Shown here in pieces: positions 34,690-46,215 of a stretch of 64,000 nucleotides of DNA. Source of the stretch: Lasioglossum baleicum. Lineage: Eukaryota; Arthropoda; Insecta; Hymenoptera; Halictidae. Position numbers and translations under genes: made by a program. Position 1 is the first letter of the stretch; each line of letters starts with the position of its first letter. The notes beneath the pieces were generated by a model. That model saw nothing but the letters and a program-made list of their open reading frames with translations. It made no database searches and was not told the DNA's origin. The stretch lies in assembly GCF_051020765.1 (NCBI RefSeq), contig NC_134941.1, forward strand, positions 620,001 to 684,000. The letters are read 5' to 3'.

Positions 34690-35112
34690 TAAATAGCAAC
34701 TGATCGGAATTGTAGAAGAAATACTGAAGGTTGCATTATACAACTTCCTTATATGTGAGCCTATATTGAAAATTTAACAAATACGTTTTGTAGATCTGTG
34801 TCGATTGAACATATTCTGAAACTTTCGTCAAAATCGGTTGATGCAAGAACAAACGACAGGCATTGAAAGATGTAAGAATTCTTAGATGTATGTGTCGAAA
34901 ATCGTGAAAATGTGCAATTTTTACCATCTTTAAACGTTTGTAGCTCATTGCAACGTCGACCGATTTTGACGAAATTTTCAAAATATGTTCAATTGACACA
35001 GATCTGCAAAACGTATTTGTTAAATTTTCAATATAGGCCCACATAAAGAAGTTGAAAAATGCAAGTTTAAGTACTTTTTTTACAATTCCTATCAGTTGCT
35101 ATTTTTAAAAAA
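34690..35112. mobile_element. CAGTGACTCCC-family copy lacking both ends
   Basis: Internal inverted arms match 8236-8871 (TACGTTTTGTAGATCTGTGT and its inverse). Outer ends are missing on both sides. The right edge joins TTGCAATCCTGGAAA, sequence also found near 1490. Confidence 0.65.
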
Positions 35113-35784
35113 GACAGTTTTCTCCCTTGCAATCCTGGAAAAAGGAGTCTACCCCTTAATGCTTACATATTGTTGGCAAAAGAATAGAATTCTATTTCCT
35201 TTGAAGAGAACGACATAATGCTGGATTATTATCAAGAATGGTAAACTGAATATTTGACCAGGTCAAAAATAGCTCGACGCTTTAGGACGCTTACTCTGAA
35301 ATAAGGATAGTATTCGGAAGGACTGGCAGATGTGACGATGGTGGGTCCTGCAGCGGAAGCCCTCGATACTCGATACTACAGGACAATACAGTGAACAGCC
35401 GAGCCCCAGCTCTCCTTTTGGGCGTCCTCGCGCCTCGTTAGCCCCTTATAGAGATTTAGAGGGTGCAGGCGTTTTTTCTGATCCGTTTAATATACAAGCA
35501 TATCCAATATATTTGAAAGACAATTTATTTAATAATCCCGTAAAACCAATATATGTATAACATACATATTTAATAGATTTTGTTTGAAGTGTTCTGGAAG
35601 CTTTCTAAAATAATACTTTCTTTGTTAGCAGATATAAGCACTTAATTAAAGAAATATGCTCATCTAAAATTGTCCAGAGATTTACAGTGGGATTGAAATT
35701 TGGGAATTGTGCTCAGCACAGGAGTGTTTAAATTCTTTTTTCCTAAAAAAATCGGATGCCACCTTTAAGTGTGCTTTCGATATA

Positions 35785-36049
35785 CACTACTGTTAAAAAA
35801 AGAAGCACCCAGTATAATTATAAGATGCGATGGCAAACAATATCTTTATATGTATGTATAGAAATTGTATTGTACAATGATTGATTTATTGCATTTAAAG
35901 TATCAGATAAGTGGGAATAACACATGTGTATTCTCAGAGCTATTCAATTAAACAGCTGAATCCTTTTTCAAAACTTACTGTGTTCTTATTTGATTTTTTC
36001 GCTTTTCTATTAAATGTGGCCGGGTGCTTCTTTCTTTTGCACAGCAGTG
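35785..36049. mobile_element. CACTGCTGT MITE, TA-flanked
   Basis: The ends are CACTACTGTTAAAAAAAGAA and, inverted, CACTGCTGTGCAAAAGAAAG, both leading into GAAGCACCC, with TA on each side. The pattern fits a Tc1/mariner-type non-autonomous element of 265 bp. The right-hand end is duplicated in the opposite palindrome arm at about 36750. Confidence 0.7.
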
Positions 36050-36190
36050 TATCTTGCTGAAAGATAAACGACCGGAATCAATTCTATTATTCTCATTCAC
36101 TTGTGTAATTAAAAACGCAGATGTTGGCTAAAGTCAATGTTTTCACGGAATTGAAGAGAAATATCGAAGAATGGGCACTATGTGCACATA

Positions 36191-36601
36191 CAAGTGACTG
36201 CCACTAATATTCGGACACTTTTAAAATGACCATAACTATTTTAATATTGAACCATACGATTTGGAATCTTTTGGGAAGTTAGAACAATTGGTTTGCCACA
36301 CGACGTGATCAATTATGTTAAATAATAATTTTTTTTTTAGCATAACATTACAATAGTATTATTTTTTGTAAGTAATATATAGTGTACTTCTTACATATTT
36401 ATGTGACATTTCTACAATCAACGAAAAAGAGGAAGACATACTTGAGGTGTTGTAAATTCTTTTTGCTGGGACGTATTATAAATTCTTCAAAACAAAATGA
36501 CAGAACCAGATAACTTCTCCAAAACTTTCAAATCGTATATTCCAATATGAAAATAGTTATGGTCTTTTTGAGAATGTTCGAATATTAGTGGGAGTCAGTT
36601 G
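36191..36601. mobile_element. CAGTGACTCCC-family copy, short (411 bp)
   Basis: The ends CAAGTGACTGCCACTAATAT and, inverted, CAACTGACTCCCACTAATAT are flanked by TA (36189-36190, 36602-36603). The interior is shorter and mostly different from the 8236-8871 copy. Confidence 0.8.
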
Positions 36602-37244
36602 TATGTACACATAGTACCCATTCATCGATATTTCTCTTCAATTCCGTGAATATATTGACTTTAGCCAACATCTGCGTTTTTAATTACACAAATGAATGAG
36701 AATAATAGAAGTGATTCCGGTCGTTTATCTTTCAGCAAGAGACACTGTTGTGCAAAAGAAAGAAGCACCCGGTCATATTTAATAGAAAAGCGTAAAAATC
36801 AAATAAGGACACAGTAATTTTTGAAAAATGATTCCGCTGTTTAATTGAATAACTCTGAGAATACATATGTGTTATTGCGAATTATCCGTGGCATCCGATT
36901 TTTTTATTAAAAGAAATTTTAAAACTCCTGTGCTGAGCACAATCCCCAAATTTCAATCCCATTGTATGTACATCTCTGGACAATTTTAGATGAGCATATC
37001 TCTTTAATTAAGTGCTTGTATCTACTAACAAGAAAGCATTATTTTAGAAAGCTTCCAGAACACTTCAAACAAAATCTATTAAATATGAATGTTACATATT
37101 AGTTTTATGGGATAATTAAATATAAATTGTCTCTCAAATATATTCTTTTTCTATGTATACCTATATTATTCTTCTCCACATTTTCATTTTGACAGCAAAT
37201 ATAATTCACTGCTAAACAATTACAATAGACAGAACACAAATAGG

Positions 37245-37445
37245 TAGACTGCGGATCTTTATGCATTTATAGGAAAATTGAGTAGATGAAACTCAAAGTA
37301 GTTGAAAAATTGAAAAAATTGAAGACGTCAATATATGATTTCTCCTCTGTTAAAATCATTAAGGGAAGAAATAACATTCAAGTTAGTTTCTACTTTTTGC
37401 AATCGATGTAGACAATTTTTATTTTGCATAAAGATCCGCAGTCTA
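37245..37445. mobile_element. TAGACTGCGG MITE, best-preserved copy
   Basis: The ends TAGACTGCGGATCTTTATGC and its exact inverse lie within 8-bp flanks CAAATAGG and CAAATAAG, which differ at one base. Length 201 bp. The duplicated segment at about 29040 lacks it. Confidence 0.9.
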
Positions 37446-37529
37446 CAAATAAGTAATGGATCGGAAAAATCGCTGATGTTTAAACTGATGAAAACCGTAA
37501 TTATTTTTGCGCCGATCTAATATTATAAC

Positions 37530-37977
37530 TAGATCACGGATTTTATGCATTTATGGAAAAAATCGATAGGTAAAAGGTAAAATTCAAGGCAGTGGACAAA
37601 TTAAAAGAATTTAAGAACATCAATGTACATTAGTCTCAGTTGATGAAAGTTATTCAAAGAACTATTAACCCTAACCGTACCGCGACCGGTCAAATGGCCG
37701 CTTTCACATTGTTTATTTTTTAATTATTGAAATTATAAAAAGATGCTTCCATTAGAAATTATTCAATAAATTCCTTTATTGGAGCACGTACTATTATAGA
37801 AATTGTGAAAAATCTAAATAAATTCAGTCTTACAATTTTTATAAAACAATATACATATATATCCGATACATTTTATACCAGGCACGGTTAGTGTTAAAAG
37901 GAGAATTTCTGTTTGGCTCCTGTTCATTATGATCGATGCAAACAATTTTGATTTCGCATAAAGAAGTCTGCAGTCTG
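37530..37977. mobile_element. TAGACTGCGG MITE carrying a piggyBac-like MITE
   Basis: The flanks ATTATAAC and ATTGTAAC differ at one base. This is the counterpart of 29122-29403, enlarged by the insertion at 37669-37893. Confidence 0.8.
37669..37893. mobile_element. piggyBac-like MITE, second family
   Basis: The ends are CCCTAACCGTACCGCGACC and, inverted, CACTAACCGTGCC, with TTAA on both sides (37665-37668, 37894-37897). The corresponding site at 29320-29323 in the duplicated segment is empty and has one TTAA. Length 225 bp; non-coding. Confidence 0.85.
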
Positions 37978-38061
37978 ATTGTAACTATCAGGACTATTCG
38001 CGATAGCAAACATATTCAAATGTGATTTCTTGCAAACGTAATTCTAATCTAATATTGTAAC

Positions 38062-38228
38062 TAGACTACGGATTTTATGCATTTATGGAACAAACCGGTA
38101 GGTAAAATTCAAGGCAGTGGACAAATTAAAAGAATTTAAGAACATCAATGTACATTTAGTCTCTGCTGATGAAAATGATTAAAAGAATGTTTAAAAGAAG
38201 AATTTCTCTTTGGCTCCTGTTCACTGCA
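38062..38228. mobile_element. TAGACTGCGG MITE, right end lost
   Basis: The left end is TAGACTACGGATTTTATGC after ATTGTAAC. The interior is collinear with the 37530 copy up to TTTGGCTCCTGTTCACTGCA, then stops. Confidence 0.7.
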
Positions 38229-38269
38229 ATGTATTATAAATATAGAATTTCTGCTGCGCCATGAACAGA

Positions 38270-38690
38270 TCATCTTGTAAGAGTCGCTTCCCGTTTGCGA
38301 GGGTCAAGAATTTTCATGAGTCTAATTGTGAGAGCACATGTAGTTACGCACTGTCTGAAAAACGAAACGAAAGAAAACCGACGACGACGCGACGGTCGCC
38401 GAGAGACTGACTGAGTGAGGTTGCAATTCTTTTGCGTGGTGCGCATGTGCACCGCGCACACGTAACCGGGGGGGGGGGGAGAGAGACACACTCGTACGAA
38501 ACGGAGGCCGGAAGAGGATGATGGAACGATGGCCGTTGACCTCGACCACCATTCGAGGGGGGAGAACTTCCGACGGTGGGGGAAACAAAGCCGCTTAAGT
38601 GGGGATCTGATGAATGATCGATGAACTTTGCCTTTCAAAACCGCGGAAGGTGTCGTGGGGGAAGTTTTAATGAGGGGAACATGCTATGGT
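38270..38690. other. GC-rich island, function unknown
   Basis: GC- and CpG-rich DNA with a 12-base G run at about 38469, in contrast to AT-rich flanks. Overlapping frames on the minus strand (38270-38638) are arginine- and proline-rich, as expected of GC-rich shadow frames. It could be a promoter or 5' exon of a host gene, but nothing in the sequence shows it. Confidence 0.3.
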
Positions 38691-39091
38691 TCGCACACCG
38701 ATTCTGCTCAATTCTCCTCAAATTTTGCGCATACTCCACACAATATTCTGTAGAATGTTTCAAGCAACCTGTTTTATGGTCTCGCTGAAACATCACTTGT
38801 TTCGTTTGCTTTTAGTTTGTTGCGGTTCATTTTATTACCACGATTCGCCTCTACGTTTTAGATAACAGAGGAGAGTTGTGATCGTTTTGCTAAAAGTTTC
38901 CTTAGCAACCTAGCCCCAGATTAGCCACGCACTTCAAAAATTTATTAATACATTCATTAGTATCGTGTAATGCTAAAATTATTCGAAGCTTGCGCCATTC
39001 TATTACGGGAAGGAGCATATAAAATATTCGTGAGTCGCTTATAGTGACTGTTCAGCAAGAGATGTATTACATACCTATACATATGTACATG

Positions 39092-40658
39092 CACTGGACG
39101 AAATTTCTATAAGAACGCTACTATTTTGAACAAGAAAGTTAAGTATTCTGATAATATGATTAAAAGAAGGCTAGAAAATAATTAAGGAATATAAGAAAGC
39201 TGAAATAAATATTCTGAATTTTAAAAAACTGCTTTATTTTTGTTATAAACAAAATATTACAACTTAATGTACATAAGTATAACGAAATTTCTATAAGAAC
39301 AGTCTAATAAATTCGAACAAAAAACCAAGTTTATAATTATTAGTATTTAGTACTTCCACCGTTACAGTTAATCACTTTAAATATTTTATTTTCCATACTA
39401 CATATGTACAAACTAATTTTTGCAACGTTGTTTTATGGATTTGATTCCACTGATATCTCACTGCGTTTTCTAACACTTTAATGTTGTTATACTGCTTCCC
39501 ATTTTTATATATTGCTAGTGATAGGATTCCCCATAAATTTTCTATTGAGTTTAGATCGAGGAAACATGACGGCCAGTTCATTAGTTGCAAATTCTTTTGT
39601 CTAAACTACTCCCGAGTCTTCTTAGCATTGTGTATCGCTGCGTTATCTTGTTGAAAAATAACGTTGTCGTCATGATTTTCTTCGATGAACCAAATTAAAG
39701 TGTCTTCTAATAGGGCAATGTGTTTTTCTGCGTTCATTCTCGTACAAATTTTGCATATTGGTGTTTTTGAATTATAGCTAAACGCAGCCCACACCATTAA
39801 ACTTCCTCTGCCGAAATTCCTACTCACCGCTACGGCTTTATCCTTACGTAAATCATGCTAATAGTATTTAAAACCGTCAGGTCCGCCCAGATTAATTTTT
39901 TTTCATCGAAAAATATAACATTTTTCTACTCTTGACGCCAGATTATGTGATCTCTTGCGAATTTTAATCTTGCAGTTTTGTGCTCCTGGGTAAGAGGTGG
40001 CTTCATTGCTTTTTTACTCCATTTTAATCGTGTATCGTGTTGCAATATTTGCTGTACACGTCGTGTAGCTACTGGCAGATTCAAAACTCTTGTTACTTCA
40101 CTGGTGATGCTATTATTAGTTGATATTTCTTTAAAAATACGAGAATGATCACGCCTTGTGAGTTTCGTATTTCCACCTGTATAATGGTTTTTGCCATATT
40201 TTTATGTATGCAAGTACTAGATCTATTAATTTTCTTGGCTATCTCTCGAATAGAGAAACCTGCATCGTGGTATGCATCTATTTCTATTATTTCTTCGGAA
40301 CTTAAAACTTTTTCGCGTGGCATTCTAATAAATGAACGATTATTATTGTATGTATGTTAAAAAATGTTGTATTTAAATTTCAATATTTACTCTGTCTGAG
40401 GTATGGACGATATTTCTTGTAGTAATGATGATACAGAACTGAGAAGATCTTATCGTTCTTATGCAAATTTCGTACTTGCTACGATCAGCATTCAATTATT
40501 TTCGTTTACAACACTGAGAACTTTCGAATTTGTTTACATGCGCTACTTTACGGTAATAATACATTGGTTCATAAGGTTTTCACACTATACTAACATATAC
40601 CGGAAAAATGAACTTTTGGCAGTAAATTATGATGTTCTTATAGAAATTTCGTCCACTG
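39092..40658 (-). mobile_element. Tc3-like transposon with doubled terminal repeats
   Basis: The outer ends CACTGGACGAAATTTCTATA and, inverted, CAGTGGACGAAATTTCTATA bound a 1567-bp element, with TA at the right. The core ACGAAATTTCTATAAGAAC recurs inside each end, at 39282-39300 and, inverted with mismatches, at 40455-40473, about 180 bases from the outer copy on both sides. This is the IR/DR layout of several Tc1/Tc3-type elements. It carries a broken transposase. Confidence 0.85.
39372..40323 (-). pseudogene. Tc3-like transposase, broken
   Basis: The N-terminus (from 40323) shows a helix-turn-helix start with DAGFSIREIAKKINRSSTC. The first catalytic aspartate lies in a FFDEKK motif near 39900, the second in VIFQQDNAAIHNAKK (about 39625), and the third acidic residue in LDLNSIENLWG (about 39540). 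A frame change lies between 40093 and 39827, and an in-frame UAG at about 39603. The protein cannot be made whole. Confidence 0.85.
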
Positions 40659-40666
40659 TATGTATA

Positions 40667-41010
40667 CAGTTAGGAGCATAACTGATCACACATACTTTAA
40701 ATTAGAATAACTTTTTTTATGAATGGACCAAACGCGACTTGAATTTCTCTGTAAGGCTAGAAGAATTAGTTTAGTAAATGACGTCTAAAAAATATGTTGA
40801 AAAAATGCATTTGGTTGGAATTGTGAAAAACAAAATTGTCAAAATTGATTTTTACAACTCTTTTAACTGGGCCAATAACGAAAATTTCAAAGACGTGTTT
40901 TGCAAACTCGTATAAATTATATACGTTCTGAAAATTTCATTGAAATTGGTTAATTGGTTTACGAATTATAAACGATGAAAAGTGGTGAAAATCGCAATTT
41001 GTCATGATTT
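40667..41010. mobile_element. CAGTTAGGAGC family, left arm only
   Basis: The left end CAGTTAGGAGCATAACTGAT follows TA, nine bases after the Tc3-like element. Sequence matches the left arms at 6203 and 23505 up to the AAGTGGTGAAAATCGCAATT block. No right arm is recognised before 41300. Confidence 0.7.
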
Positions 41011-41316
41011 TTGTTAAGAAATGGATCACATATGTACAACACTCCCCACATGTTGGTCACACTACCACAACAAAGTAAACAGTATGCATGTTCGTTTACA
41101 ACATGTTATTCGTGCCAAAGGTGGACCCAGAGTTGGGCGAGAATTTTATTCAAATAAAAATTTTGCCCAATTCTGGGTGGACCTACTAAATAATAAAGCT
41201 TTAAAAGTTACCTGTTCAAATACTTTTGTGGCATTAGCAAAGTTTATGTGTGTAAGAAATTATTCATAACTATTGCATACATATTTCGATTCATTTAAAA
41301 CTTGACACCTGTATAA

Positions 41317-41344
41317 TCTAGAATCTAGAATCTAGAATCTAGAG
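41317..41344. repeat. TCTAGAA heptamer, four tandem copies
   Basis: Four near-perfect copies of ATCTAGA follow one another. Confidence 0.85.
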
Positions 41345-42411
41345 AGTCATACCTCTGGACCAGATTTGAAATCAGCGTGAAAAAATCTACGAGAAATGAT
41401 ATATAGAATGTTAAAAAAAAATTTTCCGCGCGTGGTACTGGAGAAACAACATTTTCTTCAAATTCTACATGTTTAACGAATTTTCTCAACGTTAGCAAAC
41501 GTTCGTACCATAATCTCCCTATTTTTTCCATATTCTGCAAAGTTTTAGCTTTAATTTTAAAAACATTTCATCGCTCTACCTCATTTCTATCGAAAGTTCT
41601 TTGATTTTGAATCGAGTTTGGTCCAAATTTTCCACTGTGGTAGCGTATTCACAGATGTCAGGCAGCCTCTGTACGTGGCGCGCTAATTTCTGCGAAGCAC
41701 TAACTTCAAACACAGCTGCCATAGGTAAAAAAAAATCGTCGCAGCGAGTTCATGGGGTACTCAATCGAATCGGCAGAATCTCTGCTTCAATCTGACGTTC
41801 GGATCATGGTATTACGATCATTTCTCGCCGGGATATAGCGAGTTAAAGGAAACATGAAAATTGTGTATTTTTTAAGCATATTTTCAGAAATACCTGGTAT
41901 ATCGAAATGTTAATGAAATTGAAAAAACAGAAGGAGTGCCTTGAAGAGAAAGAAACGCTCTTTCTATTGCTTTTTTGCACAAGATTCTACGATAATTTTT
42001 TCGCTTTCTGGAGCCAGTTAAAGTTAAAAAGTTCATATTTACTTCAATGTTGAATAACTCGAATAAAAAAAATCGCACAATATTCAACAACCACACAATT
42101 TACACAGGAGAGATGGTCCTTCCAAATGACATTAACGCGATTTATCAAAAAAATTTGTTGCTCCCCGTGTAATGTTACAAAGTTGTACCAAATTTTTGTT
42201 AACCGTCAATGTTGTCTTCGTCTCGCTATAACTTTGTAAAAAACCAACATAGCAACAATTTGAAACAGAGCATCCGAAACTAGAGGTTTCAGGCTTTCAA
42301 ACCATTGTTTGACGATATCGATACGGCAATTTTTGACGGAGTTATGATCACGTCAAGTGGGATCAATTTTTCGGGTTCGCACAAGTGATCCCTTAATTCT
42401 TTTGAGGAGTG
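41345..42411. mobile_element. CACTCC foldback family, copy 4
   Basis: The right end, read inverted, is the intact CACTCCTCAAAAGAATTAAG, followed by TA at 42412-42413. The interior and right arm match 24543-25583. The left arm is absent. Confidence 0.75.
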
Positions 42412-42433
42412 TATAATAAAAATATACATATAT

Positions 42434-42480
42434 CCAATTAACGCACTTGCCCAATAGAAGTACTTACCCCACTCCACCAT
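42434..42480. repeat. End fragment of the AGGTGGAGTGGGG element
   Basis: CCAATTAACGCACTTGCCC and ACTTACCCCACTCCACC match the right end of 27955-28744. Confidence 0.7.
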
Positions 42481-43872
42481 AATCTGTTATGGAAGATAGT
42501 CCAGTAAAGTGGTTTTCTAGAAGCAGTAATTTCTGAATGAACAGTGTTGATTACTTTGAAATTTATAGTGCATAAATAGAATTATGAGTGAAAAAACGTA
42601 CATAAACTTCAGAAGACATGAGGAAACTTATTGTTCAATTAAGAAACGAAGGAAAATCATTTCAAGAAATAGGGAAAATTCTAAATCTTTGTCATGGAAC
42701 TGTAAAAAAAAGACAATAGACAAGTATAAAGATACAAAAAGTGTAAAAAACTTACCTCGTTTCGGTCGTCCGAGAAAGTTAAATCAAATAGAAAATCGAT
42801 TAATTACACGAATAGTGAAAGAAAATCCCACTACGAGTGCAGTTTCGTTAGCTCAAGAAATATCTGAAATACAACAAACATCTAAAGGGTGCGAGTACAA
42901 TTTATAAACCATTAAATTCTCAAGGTATGCATGGCCGTGTATCACGCAAGAAACCAGCGATAAGTGCAAAGAATCGCTTTTTGCGATTGCAATTCGCAGA
43001 AAAATTCATAAACAAACCACTCGAATTTTGGAACACCGTATTATTCACTGATGAAAGGAAATTCGATATTTTTGGATGAAAAAGGCAATCAAAAATTTTG
43101 AGGAAAAATATACGGAATTAGAATTAGAACCGAAAAATCTTGTTAGTGCCGTCAAGCACGGCGGTGGAAATATTATGGTTTGGGGTAGCATGGCAGCCTC
43201 TGGAGTCGGGGAATTGGCTTTTATTAACAATACGATGGGTAGATTTCAGTATCTAAATATTTTAAGAACAGATTTAGCTGCAAGTGTTAGAAGAGTTGCC
43301 AGATTCGTGGATCATTCAGCAAGATCATCGAGATCCTAAACATACAGCAAAGATTGTTAAGGATTGGTTGCAATAGAATGCCCCAAATCAACTGAATTCT
43401 CCACCGCAATCCCCAGATCTTAATGTAATAGATAATTTGTGCGAAATGTTATAATTGAACTTACGCCAAATAAAAGTTAGGAACAAGGAAAATCTTAAAA
43501 TCGAACTATTAAAACTATGGAATGATATTCCTGTTTCAACAACACGTAAGTTGGTTGCATCCATGCCAAGACGATTAGCTGCCATGATTAAAGCTAAAGG
43601 TAGACCAAAAAACTATTAAATGTACGTAAATTTATTAATAAATGAAGATAATTGTCAATTAGTTGTGTATACTCACCTCAAGATTCATATTTTTACAGAT
43701 CCTCAACTATTTTATGTTGTATCTGAAATATTATTTATTAGATTGAATTTAATTACCATCAATCTACACTTTATGTTTTCCAAATAACTGTACCATTAAT
43801 GTAACACATACCTAATAATTGTTAAATAAATGCCGTGTTCTGGAGGTGTATACTCATTTTCGAATCTCACTG
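42481..43872 (+). mobile_element. Tc1-like transposon, left end missing
   Basis: The right end, read on the minus strand, is CAGTGAGATTCGAAAATGAG, bordered by TA (43873-43874). A related motif (GTGTATACTCACCTCAAGATT) lies about 184 bases inside the end, suggesting the same doubled-repeat layout as the Tc3-like element. The left terminal repeat was not found. Contains a broken transposase. Confidence 0.75.
42584..43619 (+). pseudogene. Tc1-like transposase, multiply broken
   Basis: The N-terminal frame (42584-42904) includes a helix-turn-helix-like stretch ending in the typical RFGRPRKL linker. A second frame gives FWNTVLFTDERKF with the first catalytic aspartate, then a conserved GGGNIMVWGSM block. 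A further frame gives WIIQQDH with the second aspartate and QSPDLNVIDNL with the third acidic residue. The C-terminus MPRRLAAMIKAKG ends at a TAA at 43617-43619. At least two frame changes and two stops disable it. Confidence 0.88.
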
Positions 43873-43889
43873 TATATGTAGATGATAAC

Positions 43890-44098
43890 TATACTGCGGA
43901 TTTTGATGCATTTATGAAGAAATTAGCTGAGTGAAATACATAATTATAGATTATAGTAAATATAGACAAATCTAAGAATATTATTATGATGTTGTCAACG
44001 TAAACGATCTATTAAGGGATGAAGTGAATTTTTATTTAACTCCTGCCGCCCACAATCGTTTCAAAACATTTTTATTCTACGTAAAGATCAGCAGTCTA
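43890..44098. mobile_element. TAGACTGCGG MITE, complete
   Basis: The left end is TATACTGCGGATTTTGATGC and the right, inverted, TAGACTGCTGATC. The 8-bp flanks ATGATAAC and ATAATAAC differ at one base. Length 209 bp. Confidence 0.83.
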
Positions 44099-44099
44099 A

Positions 44100-45275
44100 T
44101 AATAACTCAGGAATTATTATATTATATTATTTTTAAATTAGCTGCTTAAAAATAGCAATTATCTGCCTCTTCATTAATCCCTTGCCGAAATTTGATTCAT
44201 TTGTAATGAATATTTAAGCGTTAAAATAAATGTAGCCATACAAAAGAAATCAATTTTCTTTTGCCTTCTACGACATTTTTGGAGATAAAGACTACAGGAT
44301 AATCACTGTAACTGTAAAGAAAATAGTATGGCAACATTTACATTTACATTACATACAACATTTAAAAATAAACTGACTCGTACATACTTATATGTTAAAC
44401 AATTCGTGAAAAAGAAATATTATTTTCGTCGTGACGTTTTTTAAATCTGCCAGTCAGAGCAGATATTTTTATAACCATAGACATATATGTGTACGTGGTA
44501 CATATATGTGTATTTGTGTACTTGTTACACGAACGAGCGAGTGACGCACGGAAAACTTGCAGCCACGTCAGCCGGCACACGAGAACAGCCAATATATTGA
44601 TTGGACGTTTATGAGAGACGACAACCACCTGAGAAGTTTACATGGACACCGCAAAATCTGATGATCTAAATCTTATTTTCACCGTAAAGTACCGATGTCG
44701 TTCGCTCGTAATTACTTTATCATCGATAACCGACGAAACGAGCTCTCGCGGTAGCTCGAACCATATTCTGATCAAATATTCGCTAATTCATTAAAATAAT
44801 AAAAATAGAACTTCCTCCGCGGCTATTTTAACTATTCTTAGCGTTGCAGACTGATAAATTGTCGCCGGCGAAATAAAAAGATCTTTCCAAACTTAATTCC
44901 AGAATTTTAACCAAACGAGATTGACAGTACGTCCACATAAAAATATAATACAAAGCTCAACGTCCTCTTTTCTGAGGGCGACTTCAGGACGGAACAAAAA
45001 TTTTTAGATTTAATTTCATAATTCTGGTAATCATAGAAATAATGATTATCATGAAATCAACAACAAAAAGTGTACTTTCATTAACTTTTACTAACTTTAT
45101 TAGTACAGTTTTATTCAGATATGAGACGATGGTTTGAGACCAGTGATGGCGTGCGAAATTACTAACCGTGATTTACCACAGTGATCGCAAAATCACGATC
45201 ACATCAAATCTAAAGTGAATTTGCTCACTGTCATCCTAATTCTTCATCTCGATTGGATTAGTTCTTTTTTTAAAT
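44100..45275. other. Intergenic DNA without recognised features
   Basis: No gene, repeat edge or array was recognised. Confidence 0.3.
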
Positions 45276-45352
45276 ATTAGGTTGGGGAAAAAGTTTCTTC
45301 GTATTCTCCCGATAGATGGAGTTACCATGTAACATAACTCTGTTAATATTAA

Positions 45353-45988
45353 CGATGTTCTGGAGGTATATAAAAACGCAACAAAATTTTTTAAAATTTG
45401 ACAAGATCTAATTATTACTAAATTAATGCACACAATTACCAAAGTTTGGGTTCGAATCACTGCACCGTTTAAGAATTAAAGCAACTTAAAGTTTGCACAT
45501 TTTGACACGTCTTCATATGGAGAATTCATAAAATTCCACTTGAAACCCTATCTAAACCTTGAAAAAACGCAACTAGAAACTCCAGTTTCCAGTAATTAAT
45601 TATGTTTAAAATTTATTAGGATTCACTAAACAGTTACAGAGCAAAAAATTATAAACTGTTACAAAACGTCAAATCTATCGTGTTGTCCTTCTCACTAGCA
45701 TGGAAACGCGACAACTGTGTAGACTGTAGATAGCTACAACTATCTGAATACAATAGCTACAATCAGAGGGTACAATTATTCGCAAAAGTCACTTACAATT
45801 TTTTATAATATGAAGACAATTTGATTAAAAAATAAATATAACATGAAATTCACCAATTAAACGAAAGCTTTTTAAATTAATCTATTTTCTCAATGCAAAA
45901 TATACACATGAGTGGCTTTCATTGCCAATATATTGATGGATTTCGAATTTCTTGTACTTCTGTCTCCCATTGTACCTCCAGAACATCC
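45353..45988. mobile_element. TTAA-flanked element inside the mariner relic
   Basis: The ends are CGATGTTCTGGAGGTA and, inverted, GGATGTTCTGGAGGTA (15 of 16 matching), with TTAA on both sides (45349-45352, 45989-45992). A piggyBac-type insertion is the simplest reading. The 636-bp interior shows no protein. A GGGTTCGAATCACTG motif at about 45450 resembles a polymerase III B box. Confidence 0.78.
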
Positions 45989-46102
45989 TTAATCGGATCT
46001 GGCATTACTTGAGTACGTCTGAAAGGTTACATATTAGAGAGTAATTACAAACAAGAAATTGTGATATTCGTTTATTTAGTCGAAAGTTATTACGTTTTGA
46101 AA

Positions 46103-46213
46103 ATGAATGAAAACATAGAAGAAATTCGATATATTTCGAAATTTTATTACAAAAAAGGAAAGAATGCGACCCTTGCTGCTAAAAAAATTTGTGATGTTTA
46201 TGGACGTATTTAG
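46103..46213 (+). pseudogene. mariner transposase N-terminal fragment
   Basis: Thirty-six codons open with MNENIEEIRYISKFYYKKGK and stop at a TAG (46211-46213) just after the DVYGR motif. The sequence is the same protein as the transposase at 18563-19480. The rest of the gene is deleted. Confidence 0.85.
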
Positions 46214-46215
46214 GT

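Larger units (their letters stand above)
35505..37148. repeat. 1.6-kb palindrome with a MITE at its centre
   Basis: Sequence at 35505-36190 is mirrored at 36604-37148, with blocks such as TTTTGTTTGAAGTGTTCTGG and ATGTTGGCTAAAGTCAATGT and their inverses. The left arm holds about 150 bases absent from the right arm. The centre is the element at 36191-36601. No terminal repeat class was assigned. Confidence 0.8.
37210..38030. repeat. Duplicated segment, copy 2, with extra insertions
   Basis: Collinear with 28990-29470 but expanded by a MITE at 37245-37445 and a piggyBac-like MITE at 37669-37893. Confidence 0.75.
45278..46215 (+). mobile_element. mariner relic, 5' part, interrupted
   Basis: The end TTAGGTTGGGGAAAAAGTTT follows TA and matches the right end of the mariner at 18347-19612. 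Matching leader sequence continues on both sides of an insertion at 45353-45988 (GGATCTGGCATTACTTGAGT at 45995). The copy stops shortly after 46210, so the 3' three quarters are lost. Confidence 0.85.

Noticed and set aside
38270..38638. 122-codon arginine/proline-rich frame on the minus strand
   Set aside because: GC-rich DNA keeps several frames open; no start context, motif or splice signals.
45440..45470. tRNA gene (GGGTTCGAATCACTG)
   Set aside because: A B-box-like motif only; no A box or cloverleaf around it.
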